Shown one piece after another: positions 47,413-55,610 of a stretch of 64,000 bases of DNA (positions within the stretch are counted from its first letter, which is position 1; every line of letters starts with the position of its first letter). This DNA is from Halorussus rarus. Lineage in GTDB: Archaea > Halobacteriota > Halobacteria > Halobacteriales > Haladaptataceae. The DNA lies in assembly GCF_003369835.1 (NCBI RefSeq), contig NZ_QPMJ01000003.1:452877-516876 (forward strand), written 5' to 3'. Both the position numbers and the translations under genes were made by a program. Below the pieces are notes generated by a model, which ran no database searches, was not told where the DNA came from, and saw only the letters and a program-made list of their open reading frames with translations.

Positions 47413-48282
47413 ATGCTGGACCTCGCGGTCGCCTACCGAGAGGAGACGTTCGAGCGCATGCGCGACCCCCTCGCCGAGCGCGGAATCGCGGTCCACCACG
47501 TCCCCTCCGATAGCCGCACCATCCCGCTGTCGGACCCGCCGTGGTCGCCCGACGAGTTCGACGCGGGCTTCGTCTTCCCCTCGCGCGCGATGGAGGGCGG
47601 GGTCGTCGACGCGCTGCTCGACGTGCCGTGGGTCAACGACCGCGAGGCGGTCCTCGCGTCGCGGAACAAGGCCGGCGTCGTCGCCCGCCTGGAGCGTGCC
47701 GGACTGGCGGTGCCCGAGACCGTCGTGGTCTCGAACCCCGCCGACGAGACCGACCTGCTCGACGCTTTCGATCGGTTCGATCCGCCGGTCGTCGTCAAGC
47801 CCAACTCCACGACCCGCGGCGTCGGCGTGGCGAAGGTCGGCGACGCCGACTCGTTCCTCGGCGTGACCGACTACCTCGACCTGGTCCACGACTACCGCGC
47901 GACCGGCGACAAGTCGTTCCTCGTCCAGGAGTTCGTCGCCGGCGCGACCGACTACCGGGCGATGGTGGTCGACGGCGAGTGCGTCGGCGGCGTCGAGCGC
48001 AGGATTCCGGACGCCGCCGACAGCCGGCGCTGGAAGCACAACGTCCACCGCGGCGCCGAGGCCACCGGCGTCGACCTCTCCGCGGACCTCCGGGACCTGG
48101 CCGAGCGCACGGCCGAGGCTCTCGGCATCGACTTCCTCGGCGTCGACATCCTGGTCTCGGGCGACCGCGCGGTGGTCAACGAGACCAACGCCCGCCCCAC
48201 CGTCGACGCCGAGACCAAGTACGACCCGGGGTTCTACGACCGGCTGGCCGATCTGATTCGAGAGACGGCGGGCACGTCGTAG
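47413..48282 (+). CDS. ATP-grasp ligase (RimK-like)
   Basis: A 289-aa ATP-grasp protein. The nucleotide-binding lid is VVVKPNSTTRGVGVAKVGD, and the metal-binding part is FLGVDILVSGDRAVVNETNARPTVD. The organisation (short N-terminal Rossmann, then ATP-grasp) matches RimK-type carboxylate-amine ligases that add amino acids to proteins or small molecules. The substrate is not predictable. It starts at ATG 47413, about 30 bp after a TTTTTACT promoter-like tract. Confidence 0.85.
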   Translation: MLDLAVAYREETFERMRDPLAERGIAVHHVPSDSRTIPLSDPPWSPDEFDAGFVFPSRAMEGGVVDALLDVPWVNDREAVLASRNKAGVVARLERAGLAVPETVVVSNPADETDLLDAFDRFDPPVVVKPNSTTRGVGVAKVGDADSFLGVTDYLDLVHDYRATGDKSFLVQEFVAGATDYRAMVVDGECVGGVERRIPDAADSRRWKHNVHRGAEATGVDLSADLRDLAERTAEALGIDFLGVDILVSGDRAVVNETNARPTVDAETKYDPGFYDRLADLIRETAGTS

Positions 48283-48300
48283 TCGCTCACGACGCGATGA

Positions 48301-48639
48301 CTACTCCTCGAACACGAAGTACTGCTCGTAGTGGTCGGCACAGCCGGGATTGAACGCAGCGCCGCAGTCCGGACACTCGTGGGCACCGTCGACGAACTCG
48401 CGCGCGGTCAGCTCCGCGCCGCAGACCCCGCACAGCACCGCCGACGCCGAACTCTCCATCGGCAGGCGCTCGGCCTCGTGGTCCGCGGTCGCCTCGTGGC
48501 ATCGGAAACAGGGGTAGTACGCCTCGCAGCAGGCGAACCGCAGCGCCACCACGTCGCGGTCGGTGTCGTAGTGGGCACAGCGCGTCTCGGAATCGACGTC
48601 GACGCCCCGGACGCGGTGACCGTGGATCTCGCGCTCCAT
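48301..48639 (-). CDS. CHY-type zinc-finger protein
   Basis: A 112-aa small CHY zinc-finger protein with the family's order of ligands: TRCAHY, CCEAYYPCFRCH, CGVCGAEL, CPDCGAAFNPGCADHYEQYF. It binds several zincs and is probably a structural or redox-linked module; in eukaryotes the domain is part of ubiquitin ligases. The standalone prokaryotic form has no known role. It converges on the ATP-grasp gene. Confidence 0.9.
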   Translation of the reverse strand: MEREIHGHRVRGVDVDSETRCAHYDTDRDVVALRFACCEAYYPCFRCHEATADHEAERLPMESSASAVLCGVCGAELTAREFVDGAHECPDCGAAFNPGCADHYEQYFVFEE

Positions 48640-48715
48640 CGTTGTTCAGTCCGCGATCGGTCTCAGGGCCGAGGCAAGTCGACTTCCTCCCCGTCTCGCG
48701 GTTTCACCGCTCGAT

Positions 48716-49654
48716 TCATGGGAGGTCCACGACCTCCCCGTCGGCGTAGACCGTCGGCTCGCGGAGGATGCCGTCGAGGTGGACGGGCGCGTCGGTGTCG
48801 CCGCCGATGCCCGCGTCGTCGCCGATGGCGATATGGACCGTGCCGGCCGCCTTCTCGTCGAGCAGGACAGAGCCGACCAGGTCGGTCACCGCGACGTTGG
48901 TCCCGATGCCGAGTTCCGCGAGGTTGTAGGCGGCGTCGCCGACCTCGTCGGCGGCGTCCTCGACCTGCCGGCGGATGTCGTCGTCGGAGATGCGGGTGAC
49001 CTGCCCGTCTTCGACGTCGAACTCCAGGGTCTGCCCGTCGTCGAGCAGGCCGTGGGGCATCATCGTCCCGTCGACGACGTAGGTACCGTTCGCGTCCTCG
49101 GGGCTGACGAACACCTCGCCCGCGGGGAGGTTCGAGAACCCGCCGGCCTCGTGGACGATGCCGGTGTCGTCGAGCCACTCCCGGTCGCCCGGCTCGAAGG
49201 TGATGTCGGTGCCCTGCGGCGAGGTGACCCGGACCTGCTCGGCGTCGGCGACCTGCGCCAGCACGTCCTCGCAGTGGGTCGCGATGGCGTCGTAGTCGGC
49301 CTCCAGCCCGGTGGTGAACACCTCCTCGGTGATGCCCGGGAGGGTCGCGCCGCGGGCGCCGGCCTCGTTGGCCTTCCCCCGGGCCCGGGTGTGGCTCAGG
49401 CTCTTGGTCGTCGGCGCGAGGAACACGTCGCTTCCGGCCATCGCGGCAGCGACCGGTTCGGGCGGCTCTGCGCCGTGCTGGGTCCCCGGCGGGAATCGCA
49501 CGATTGTGGTGTCGTCGGTGACCTGGCTGGCCACCTCGTAGAGCGCCTCCCCGATGGGCTGGCGCTTGTCGTCGGTGACGATGCAGCACGACTCGGTCGG
49601 CTCCAGCGCGAGACACTGCCCGATGGCGGTCTCGGCCGCGTCGCGGAGGCTCAT
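48716..49654 (-). CDS. M29-like aminopeptidase
   Basis: A 312-aa short member of the thermophilic-aminopeptidase (AmpS/T, M29) group. Segments seen include a substrate-domain start LRDAAETAIGQCLALEPTESCCIVTDD, the TLPGITEEVFTTGLEADY stretch and ELGIGTN ... GTVHIAIGDDAGIGGDTDAPVHLDGIL with metal-binding Glu/His/Asp positions. Haloarchaeal versions are shorter than the 400-aa bacterial ones. Peptidase activity is likely but unproven. Confidence 0.8.
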   Translation of the reverse strand: MSLRDAAETAIGQCLALEPTESCCIVTDDKRQPIGEALYEVASQVTDDTTIVRFPPGTQHGAEPPEPVAAAMAGSDVFLAPTTKSLSHTRARGKANEAGARGATLPGITEEVFTTGLEADYDAIATHCEDVLAQVADAEQVRVTSPQGTDITFEPGDREWLDDTGIVHEAGGFSNLPAGEVFVSPEDANGTYVVDGTMMPHGLLDDGQTLEFDVEDGQVTRISDDDIRRQVEDAADEVGDAAYNLAELGIGTNVAVTDLVGSVLLDEKAAGTVHIAIGDDAGIGGDTDAPVHLDGILREPTVYADGEVVDLP

Positions 49655-49857
49655 GGTCGGCAGGTGGTCCGGCGCGGGGTTAGGTCTTGTCTCTTCGTCC
49701 CGGGCGACGCGACAGAAGCCTCGGAGCCGGTTCGTTGACCGGCGGCTCTACGGCCCCGGCGAAGCGCTCGAAAGCGAATCCTTACTCGGCCTGTAGTTCA
49801 ATTCTCGACGCCGTTCCTCGAAACCATTATGCGGCTCGCCGCCGGAAATCCACGTAC

Positions 49858-50919
49858 ATGCTACGGGTCGCCATCAACGGCTACGGGACCATCGGCAAGC
49901 GCGTCGCGGACGCTGTCCGCGCCCAACCGGACATGGAGGTCGTCGGCGTCGCCAAGACGCGGCCCAACTTCGAGGCCGAGCGCGCCGTCGAGAACGGCTA
50001 CCCCCTCTACGCCGCGGTCGAGGACCGCGTTGAGCTGTTCGACGACGCCGGCATCGAACTCGCCGGCATGGTCGAGGAACTCGTCGAGGAGAGCGACGTG
50101 GTGGTCGACGCCTGCCCCTCGGGCATCGGCGAGCAGAACTCGGCGATGTACGAGGAGTACGACACGCCCGCGCTCTACCAGGGCGGCGAGTCGGCGGAGT
50201 TCGTCGACACCAGCTTCAACGCCCGGTCGAACTTCTCGGACGCCGTGGGGGCCGACCACGTCCGCGTGGTCTCCTGCAACACCACGGGACTCTCGCGGCT
50301 CGTCGCGCCGCTCCGCGAGGAGTACGGCGTCGAGAAGGTCCGGGCCACGCTGGTCCGTCGCGGCGGCGACCCCGCCCAGACCGGCCGGGGCCCCATCAAC
50401 GACATCCTGCCGAACCCGGTCAGCCTCCCCTCCCACCACGGACCGGACGTCCAGACTATCTTCCCCGACCTGGCCATCGACACCCTCGGCCTGAAGGTGC
50501 CCGCGACGCTGATGCACATGCACAGCGTCAACGTCACGCTCGAGTCGGATCCCGACGCCGACGAGGTGCGCGACCTGCTCGAAGGCGAGTCGCGGCTGTT
50601 CGTCATCCCCGAGCACTTCGACATCGACGGCGCCGGCAAGCTCAAGGAGTACGCCCAGGACGTCGGCCGTCCGCGGGGCGACATCTGGGAGAACTGCGTC
50701 TGGGGCGAGTCGATCACGACGGAGGATAGCGTTGGCTCTTCGAGCCAACGGAGTGGAGGCGGTGAAACCGCCGGAACCGACCTCTACCTCTTCCAGGCCA
50801 TCCACCAGGAGAGCGACGTCGTGCCCGAGAACGTCGACGCGATCCGCGCGGTCACGGGGTCGGCCGACGCCGAGGAGAGCGTCGAGACGACGAACGAGGC
50901 GCTCGGGATGGGCATCTAG
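49858..50919 (+). CDS. Glyceraldehyde-3-phosphate dehydrogenase (archaeal type II)
   Basis: A 353-aa archaeal type II GAPDH for glycolysis/gluconeogenesis. It shows the NAD(P) motif [15 protein letters not shown] at the N terminus, the catalytic Cys in [12 protein letters not shown], then [21 protein letters not shown] and [12 protein letters not shown]. Residues about 291-306 ([20 protein letters not shown]) are an extra polar insert just before the conserved [24 protein letters not shown]. The insert is encoded by two adjacent palindromes. It probably sits on a surface loop, so the enzyme should still work. Confidence 0.93.
   Translation: MLRVAINGYGTIGKRVADAVRAQPDMEVVGVAKTRPNFEAERAVENGYPLYAAVEDRVELFDDAGIELAGMVEELVEESDVVVDACPSGIGEQNSAMYEEYDTPALYQGGESAEFVDTSFNARSNFSDAVGADHVRVVSCNTTGLSRLVAPLREEYGVEKVRATLVRRGGDPAQTGRGPINDILPNPVSLPSHHGPDVQTIFPDLAIDTLGLKVPATLMHMHSVNVTLESDPDADEVRDLLEGESRLFVIPEHFDIDGAGKLKEYAQDVGRPRGDIWENCVWGESITTEDSVGSSSQRSGGGETAGTDLYLFQAIHQESDVVPENVDAIRAVTGSADAEESVETTNEALGMGI
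50730..50772. repeat. Paired palindrome inside the GAPDH gene
   Basis: Arms CGTTGGCTC (50730-50738) and GAGCCAACG (50742-50750), loop TTC, are followed by GGCGGT (50758-50763) and ACCGCC (50767-50772), loop GAA. The DNA is in frame and adds about 15 codons compared with the expected family sequence. Confidence 0.6.
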
Positions 50920-51260
50920 AGACGAGCCCGGTCCGGAAAAAGGATTCTCGAATCGATTTGCGGGGACGATACCGAGTCGACGGGACTACTGCGTGATGGG
51001 CATCTCGGGACCTCCGTCCGTTGCTTTCGTCTCTACGGACATATACTTTCTCCCCAAAAAGGCATTCAGAGAATAGCTACTTCCGCAAAGGAAAACCGGT
51101 CGTCGCGGTGTATCCATGTCCGTTCGGGACCCTGGCGGGGACGCCGAAGGCGCGGGTGTGTGCCGCCGCGCGCGCCGCAATTCCCGGTCGACTCCGGGCG
51201 GAACCGGCGACCCGCCCCGAGTGCCAAAGGCTTTTGCTTGCAAGCGCCGTACTCTCGCGC
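50920..51260. other. Intergenic region before hsp20
   Basis: 341 bases without a supported gene. AT-richer tracts lie at 51030-51090 (CATATACTTT, CCCCAAAAAGG), which could be a promoter for an unseen small RNA. GGCTTTTGC then lies just before the palindrome GCTTGCAAGC near the Hsp20 start. The stretch 51100-51220 is high-GC and featureless. Confidence 0.4.
51236..51245. promoter_or_regulatory. Palindrome in the hsp20 promoter region
   Basis: A perfect GCTTGCAAGC lies 15 bp before the hsp20 ATG and overlaps the TTTTGC tract that should be its TATA box. The position suits a heat-shock repressor site; no regulator is identified. Confidence 0.35.
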
Positions 51261-51662
51261 ATGCGACGAGACGACCGCGACGACCCCTTCGACGACCTCT
51301 TCCGGGAGATCGAGCGCATGATGAACGAGATGATGGGCGACGACTTCGACATGCGCGTCGAGCGCGGCGGGAGCGGCGGCCAGACCGGGTTCGGCAGCGA
51401 GACCCACGTCGACATCCACGAGGCCGACGACGAGGTCCGGGTCATCGCCGACCTCCCCGGCGTCGAGAAGGCCGACATCGACCTCAAGTGCGACGGCGAG
51501 ATGCTGACCATCGGCGCGGCCAGCGACCACCGCGAGTACGACGAGCGGGTCCGGCTGCCCGCCCAGGTCGACGAGCACTCCGCCAGGGCGACGTACAACA
51601 ACGGCGTCCTCGAGGTCGCGTTCGAGAAGTCCGAGGACTCCGCCGACATCGACGTCCAGTAG
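51261..51662 (+). CDS. Hsp20/alpha-crystallin small heat-shock protein
   Basis: A 133-aa small heat-shock protein. Residues 1-45 are a short N-terminal arm (DDPFDDLFREIERMMNEMMGDD). The alpha-crystallin domain runs from about 50 to 125 with VIADLPGVEKADIDLKCDGEMLTI and the consensus A-x-Y-NNGVLEV near 113. It prevents aggregation as an ATP-independent chaperone. The C-terminal IxI-type motif appears as IDVQ only, so oligomer contacts may differ. Confidence 0.92.
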   Translation: MRRDDRDDPFDDLFREIERMMNEMMGDDFDMRVERGGSGGQTGFGSETHVDIHEADDEVRVIADLPGVEKADIDLKCDGEMLTIGAASDHREYDERVRLPAQVDEHSARATYNNGVLEVAFEKSEDSADIDVQ

Positions 51663-51892
51663 TCGGGTCCGTCGATCGCCGCGCTCTCGGGAGTCGGTCT
51701 CCGCGCCCGGTTCTGCTCCTCGATTCGCGCCCGGTCGTCCAACGGGTCGTCAGGTCTTCTTCCGCAGTATGTTCTTCCCCGTCCAGTACGAGCCTCCGCA
51801 GCGCGCTCGCCGCGCGTCCCCGGTCCCGGCCGCCGACCGGCCGGCGCCCGACTCCACGCGCTTTTACGCCCGGGCTACGTAGACGACCCCAT

Positions 51893-52546
51893 ATGAGCGA
51901 GACAGCCGAGCGCGTCGCGGTCACCTGCCCCTCCTGTTCGCCCGACGTGGAAACGGTCCACGAGGTGCTCAAGGACGGGTCCGGGCAGTCGACCGTGCGC
52001 TGCACCGAGTGCAGTCACGTCCACAAGACGACCATCGAGACCGACGAGGACGTCGAGCGCGACGTGGTGGTCTCCCAGGACGGCGAGTCGTTCACCGCGA
52101 CCGTCGAGGCCCCGCCCGAGGAGACGGTCGCGGTCGGCGAGGAGTTCGTCCTCGAGACGCCCGAGGCCATCATGGTCGTGCGCATCACCGACCTCCAGCT
52201 GGGCGACGAGAAGCGCGTCGAACAGGCCGAGGTCGAGGACGTCGAGACGTTCTGGACCCGCGCGGTCGACAACGTCCGGGTCAACGTCACGATCAACCCC
52301 ACCGACGGCCGGCGCGACGACTCCCGGAGCCTCAAGATATCGGTGCCGGGCGACGACGAGTTCGTGGTGGGCGAGACCTACGAGTTCGGTGACGAGGAGT
52401 TCACCGTCAAGTCCATCGCGCTCCGGGACGACGCCCACGGCTACGACTTCAATCCGCTCGGCGAGGAGGGCGATACCGCGGTCGCGAAGGACGTCAAACG
52501 ACTCTACGGCGACGACGAGACGTCGTCGGCGTGGTCGGCGTGGTGA
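51893..52546 (+). CDS. HVO_0476-family zinc-finger protein
   Basis: A 217-aa haloarchaeal protein. It has an N-terminal zinc finger (CPSC ... CTECSH, residues 12-42) and a beta-rich body with repeated VGEEFVLETPEAIMVVRITDLQLGDEKRVEQA and SLKISVPGDDEFVVGETYEFGDEEFTVKSI blocks. I recall the family by the Haloferax locus HVO_0476; its function is unknown. The isoaspartyl methyltransferase gene follows after 6 bp, so both are probably in one operon with the next methyltransferases. Confidence 0.8.
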   Translation: MSETAERVAVTCPSCSPDVETVHEVLKDGSGQSTVRCTECSHVHKTTIETDEDVERDVVVSQDGESFTATVEAPPEETVAVGEEFVLETPEAIMVVRITDLQLGDEKRVEQAEVEDVETFWTRAVDNVRVNVTINPTDGRRDDSRSLKISVPGDDEFVVGETYEFGDEEFTVKSIALRDDAHGYDFNPLGEEGDTAVAKDVKRLYGDDETSSAWSAW

Positions 52547-52552
52547 CGTAGC

Positions 52553-53251
52553 ATGTTCGGGGGAGGGGACGACAGCGACCGGAACGCGACCGGCCACAAC
52601 CAGGACGCCGATTACCGACGCGCCCGCGAGCGGATGGTCGACGCACTGACCGACCGCGACGACTTCGCGGCGTCGACGCTCGACGCGATGCGGGCGGTGC
52701 CGCGCCACGAGTTCGTGCCGCCCGGGCGCCGCGACAGCGCCTACGCCGACCGACCGCTGCCCATCGGGAACGACCAGACCATCAGCGCGCCACACATGGT
52801 CGCGTCGATGGTCGACATGCTCGACCTCGACGCCGGCGAGTCGGTCCTAGAGATCGGCACCGGCTGCGGCTACCACGCCGCGGTCACCGCCGAGGCGGTC
52901 GGACCGTCGAACGTCCACAGCGTCGAGTTCCACGAGTCGCTGGCCCGCGAGGCTCGCGACCGACTCGACCGACTCGGCTACGGCGACGTCTCCGTCAGGG
53001 TCGGCGACGGCCGCGAGGGGTGGGACGACCACGCGCCCTACGACGCCGCCTACCTGACCGCCGCGCCCTCGGACTTCCCCTCCGCGGTGGTCGAGCAGGT
53101 CCGCCCCGAGGGCCGACTGCTCGCCCCGCTCGGCTCCACCCGGGGACCTGCGGCCGGCCAGCGGCTCGTCTTCGCCCGCCGGCGCGCCGACGGGTCGCTC
53201 GACCGCGAACCCCGCGGCCGGGTGCGGTTCGTCCCGATGCAGGGGGACTGA
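52553..53251 (+). CDS. pcm: Protein-L-isoaspartate O-methyltransferase
   Basis: A 232-aa PIMT that uses SAM to repair isoaspartyl residues in aged proteins. Motifs are VPRHEFVPPGRRDSAYADRPLPIGNDQTISAPHMVASM (including the catalytic QTIS), the SAM loop VLEIGTGCGYHAAV and the strand ending RPEGRLLAPLG. An acidic N-terminal extension of about 20 residues precedes it. It lies 6 bp after the HVO_0476-type gene. Confidence 0.92.
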   Translation: MFGGGDDSDRNATGHNQDADYRRARERMVDALTDRDDFAASTLDAMRAVPRHEFVPPGRRDSAYADRPLPIGNDQTISAPHMVASMVDMLDLDAGESVLEIGTGCGYHAAVTAEAVGPSNVHSVEFHESLAREARDRLDRLGYGDVSVRVGDGREGWDDHAPYDAAYLTAAPSDFPSAVVEQVRPEGRLLAPLGSTRGPAAGQRLVFARRRADGSLDREPRGRVRFVPMQGD

Positions 53252-53299
53252 TTGCCCCGGATGCCGGGGGACTAAGCCCCGGGCCCGCGTCGCGCCGGT

Positions 53300-54265
53300 A
53301 TGGACTACCGCGAAGCGCTGCTCCTGTGGGCCGCCCGCGAGTCCGGCGTCCTGGAGGCGGTCGCGACCGACGCCGGGACGCCAGCCGAGGTGGCCGCGTC
53401 GGCGGACGTCACCGAACGGGCCGCCCGCATCACCCTGGAGGCGATGGCCGAGCTCGGCTACCTGGAGGCCGTCGGCGACGAGGAGCCCGGCGGAACTGAC
53501 GATTCTGACGGAATCGACGTCCAGTACGAGATCACGAACCGGGCGCTCGGGTTCGTCGCCAAGGCCGACGTGCGCTCCATCGGGTCGACGCCCCACGCGC
53601 TCGACTGCGTCGACCGGTGGCTCGCGCTCCCCGAGACGATGCGGACCGGGAGCCCGCCTGACGCCGAGGCGGTCTCCGAGGACCGGACCGCCAACTTCAT
53701 GGGTGCGATGGCGAGCGTCGACGACGCCACGGTCCGGGCGAGCGTCACCGCGGCGGTCCACCGCAATCCCGACGCCGAGCGCGTGCTCGACGCCGGCGGC
53801 GGGCCGGGCGTCTTCGCCAAGGAGTTCGTCCGCCGCGGACTCGACGTGACGCTCGTCGACCGCCCCGACGTCATCGACGTCGACCGACGGTTCCTCGAAC
53901 ACGAACCCATCGAACTGGTCGCGGGCGACGTCACCGAGGGGCTCCCCGAGGACGGCTTCGACATCGTGTTCGGCTCGCGAGTGGCCCACACCCTGAGCCC
54001 CGACGCCAACCGGCAGTTCCTCGCCAACGCCTACGACGCCCTCGACCCCGGCGGCGCGGTCGTTCTCACCGACAAGGTGCGGGGCCGGGCCGAGGATGCG
54101 GCCCTCTTCGCCGCACACATGCTCGCCCAGACCGAGGCCGGCGACACCTACACCGAGGCCCAGTTCGCCGACTGGCTCGACGCGGCCGGGTTCGCCGACG
54201 TCGAAGTTCGGGACGTCCCGGGTACGGGCGACCAGGTCATCGCCGGACGGCGGCCGGGTGATTGA
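53300..54265 (+). CDS. SAM-dependent methyltransferase with N-terminal wHTH (O-methyltransferase-like)
   Basis: A 321-aa enzyme. Residues about 15-75 form a winged-helix-like dimerisation module (LEAVATDAGTPAEVAASADVTERAARITLEAMAELGYLE), as in plant-type and antibiotic O-methyltransferases. The SAM motif VLDAGGGPGVFAKEFV sits near residue 160, followed by FGSRVAHTLSPDANRQFLANAYDALDPGGAVVLTD. The substrate is unknown. It lies between two PIMT-family genes on the same strand. Confidence 0.82.
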   Translation: MDYREALLLWAARESGVLEAVATDAGTPAEVAASADVTERAARITLEAMAELGYLEAVGDEEPGGTDDSDGIDVQYEITNRALGFVAKADVRSIGSTPHALDCVDRWLALPETMRTGSPPDAEAVSEDRTANFMGAMASVDDATVRASVTAAVHRNPDAERVLDAGGGPGVFAKEFVRRGLDVTLVDRPDVIDVDRRFLEHEPIELVAGDVTEGLPEDGFDIVFGSRVAHTLSPDANRQFLANAYDALDPGGAVVLTDKVRGRAEDAALFAAHMLAQTEAGDTYTEAQFADWLDAAGFADVEVRDVPGTGDQVIAGRRPGD

Positions 54266-54291
54266 AGTTCTCTCGTGACCACGGGGGTCGT

Positions 54292-55056
54292 ATGGAACTC
54301 GCGGTGTTGCGCGACGACATGGTCGACAGCCTCGAACACTCCGCGAAGGGTGTCGTGTCTAGCGAGAGCGTCAGCGCCGCGATGCGCGCCGTGCCGCGCC
54401 ACGAGTTCGTCGACGACGACCGACTCGCGTACGCCGACCGGTCGTTCGAGCACCGCGGGACCCGCGCCCTCGCGCCCAGCACCGCCGCCCGGCTGCTGGA
54501 GGCGCTCGACGCCGACGCCGGCGACTCGGTGCTGGTCGTCGGGGCGGGCGTGGGCTACACCGCCGCGGTCCTCGCCGAGATCGTCGGCGAGCGAAACGTT
54601 CACGCGGTCGACATCACCCGACGGGTGGTGTGGGACGCCCGGCAGAACCTCGCCGAGGCGGGCTACGACGGCGTGTTCGTGGACTGCCGCGACGGCGCGG
54701 AGGGGCTCCCGGAGTACGCTCCGTTCGACCGCATCCTCGTGGAGGCCGCGGCCGCCGACCCGCCGCGACCGCTCCTGCGACAGCTCGACACCGACGGCCG
54801 GATGGTCATCCCGCTCGGCGTCGGCGACCAGTCGCTGACGGTGGTCGGAGGCGACGAGGTCGGCGACCAGAAGGGCCGACCGCTCGGCACCGTCGCGTTC
54901 GCGCCGCTGCTCGTGGAGGGCGAGGAGGCCGGCTCCATCGAGCGCAACCGGACCGTCCGCGAGGACCGCGAGCGGGCCGAGCGCGCCCGCGAGCGCCGGA
55001 CCGGGTGGGAGCAGGACTGGATCGACTGGGACGGCGACGGCAGCCGACCTCGGTGA
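54292..55056 (+). CDS. Divergent PIMT paralog
   Basis: A 254-aa protein of the isoaspartyl methyltransferase family. It has MRAVPRHEFVDDDRLAYADRSFEH at the N terminus and the SAM loop VLVVGAGVGYTAAVLAE. The catalytic QTISAPHM stretch of the upstream paralog is replaced by TRALAPSTAA, so it probably does not act on isoaspartate. A basic/acidic C-terminal tail of about 40 residues is added (RNRTVREDRERAERARERR). The ATG at 54292 is used. Confidence 0.82.
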   Translation: MELAVLRDDMVDSLEHSAKGVVSSESVSAAMRAVPRHEFVDDDRLAYADRSFEHRGTRALAPSTAARLLEALDADAGDSVLVVGAGVGYTAAVLAEIVGERNVHAVDITRRVVWDARQNLAEAGYDGVFVDCRDGAEGLPEYAPFDRILVEAAAADPPRPLLRQLDTDGRMVIPLGVGDQSLTVVGGDEVGDQKGRPLGTVAFAPLLVEGEEAGSIERNRTVREDRERAERARERRTGWEQDWIDWDGDGSRPR

Positions 55057-55081
55057 GCGCCCCGATGGCCGGTCACGACCA

Positions 55082-55534
55082 TCACTCCCGGACGACCAGT
55101 ATCGCGGTGTTCTCGCGCTCGTCGGCGTAGTCGCTGCCGGCGGGCGGCTTGATGTCGATCGCCAGCGTGCCCTGGCGCTGGTTCGGGCCGAGGTCGGGGT
55201 CGATTGTGACCGTGATCTCGCCGTTCTCGTCGGTGGTCGCGGTCTCGACGTTGCCGAGTGTGGCCGTGTCGCCCGTGATGACGACCGTCGCGCCCTCGAC
55301 GGGGTTGCCCTCCGGGTCGACCACCGTGACGTCGACCTCCTGCTGGCCGGGACCGACTACGTCGGGGGACGGTCTCGCGTCGAGTTCCGTGACGGTCAGC
55401 CCGCCGATACCCGACAGCATGTTCATCATGACGCCGAGGCTGGCGACACCGACCACGAGCGCGATGACGAGTCGGATGGGAAGCCCCTCAATCGCGCGGG
55501 AGTCGGACGCGAAGCGCCGGAGTCTGGTTCGCAT
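55082..55534 (-). CDS. Pilin-like membrane protein with Ig-type domain (DUF7382-like)
   Basis: A 150-aa protein. The N terminus SRAIEGLPIRLVIALVVGVASLGVMMNML is a type IV pilin-like helix preceded by a short basic segment. Residues about 50-150 form a carboxypeptidase-regulatory/Ig-like domain (VDVTVVDPEGNPVEGATVVITGDTATLGNVETATTDENGEITVTI). It resembles a haloarchaeal family I recall as DUF7382. It is divergent from the HerA-like gene; a surface role is likely. Confidence 0.75.
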   Translation of the reverse strand: MRTRLRRFASDSRAIEGLPIRLVIALVVGVASLGVMMNMLSGIGGLTVTELDARPSPDVVGPGQQEVDVTVVDPEGNPVEGATVVITGDTATLGNVETATTDENGEITVTIDPDLGPNQRQGTLAIDIKPPAGSDYADERENTAILVVRE

Positions 55535-55610
55535 GAGGATGGTTCGTCCCGTTCCCCTATTTGAACCTTCACGCGAGGATTTATGAGCGAGAGCGGAACG
55601 AACCCCGGCC

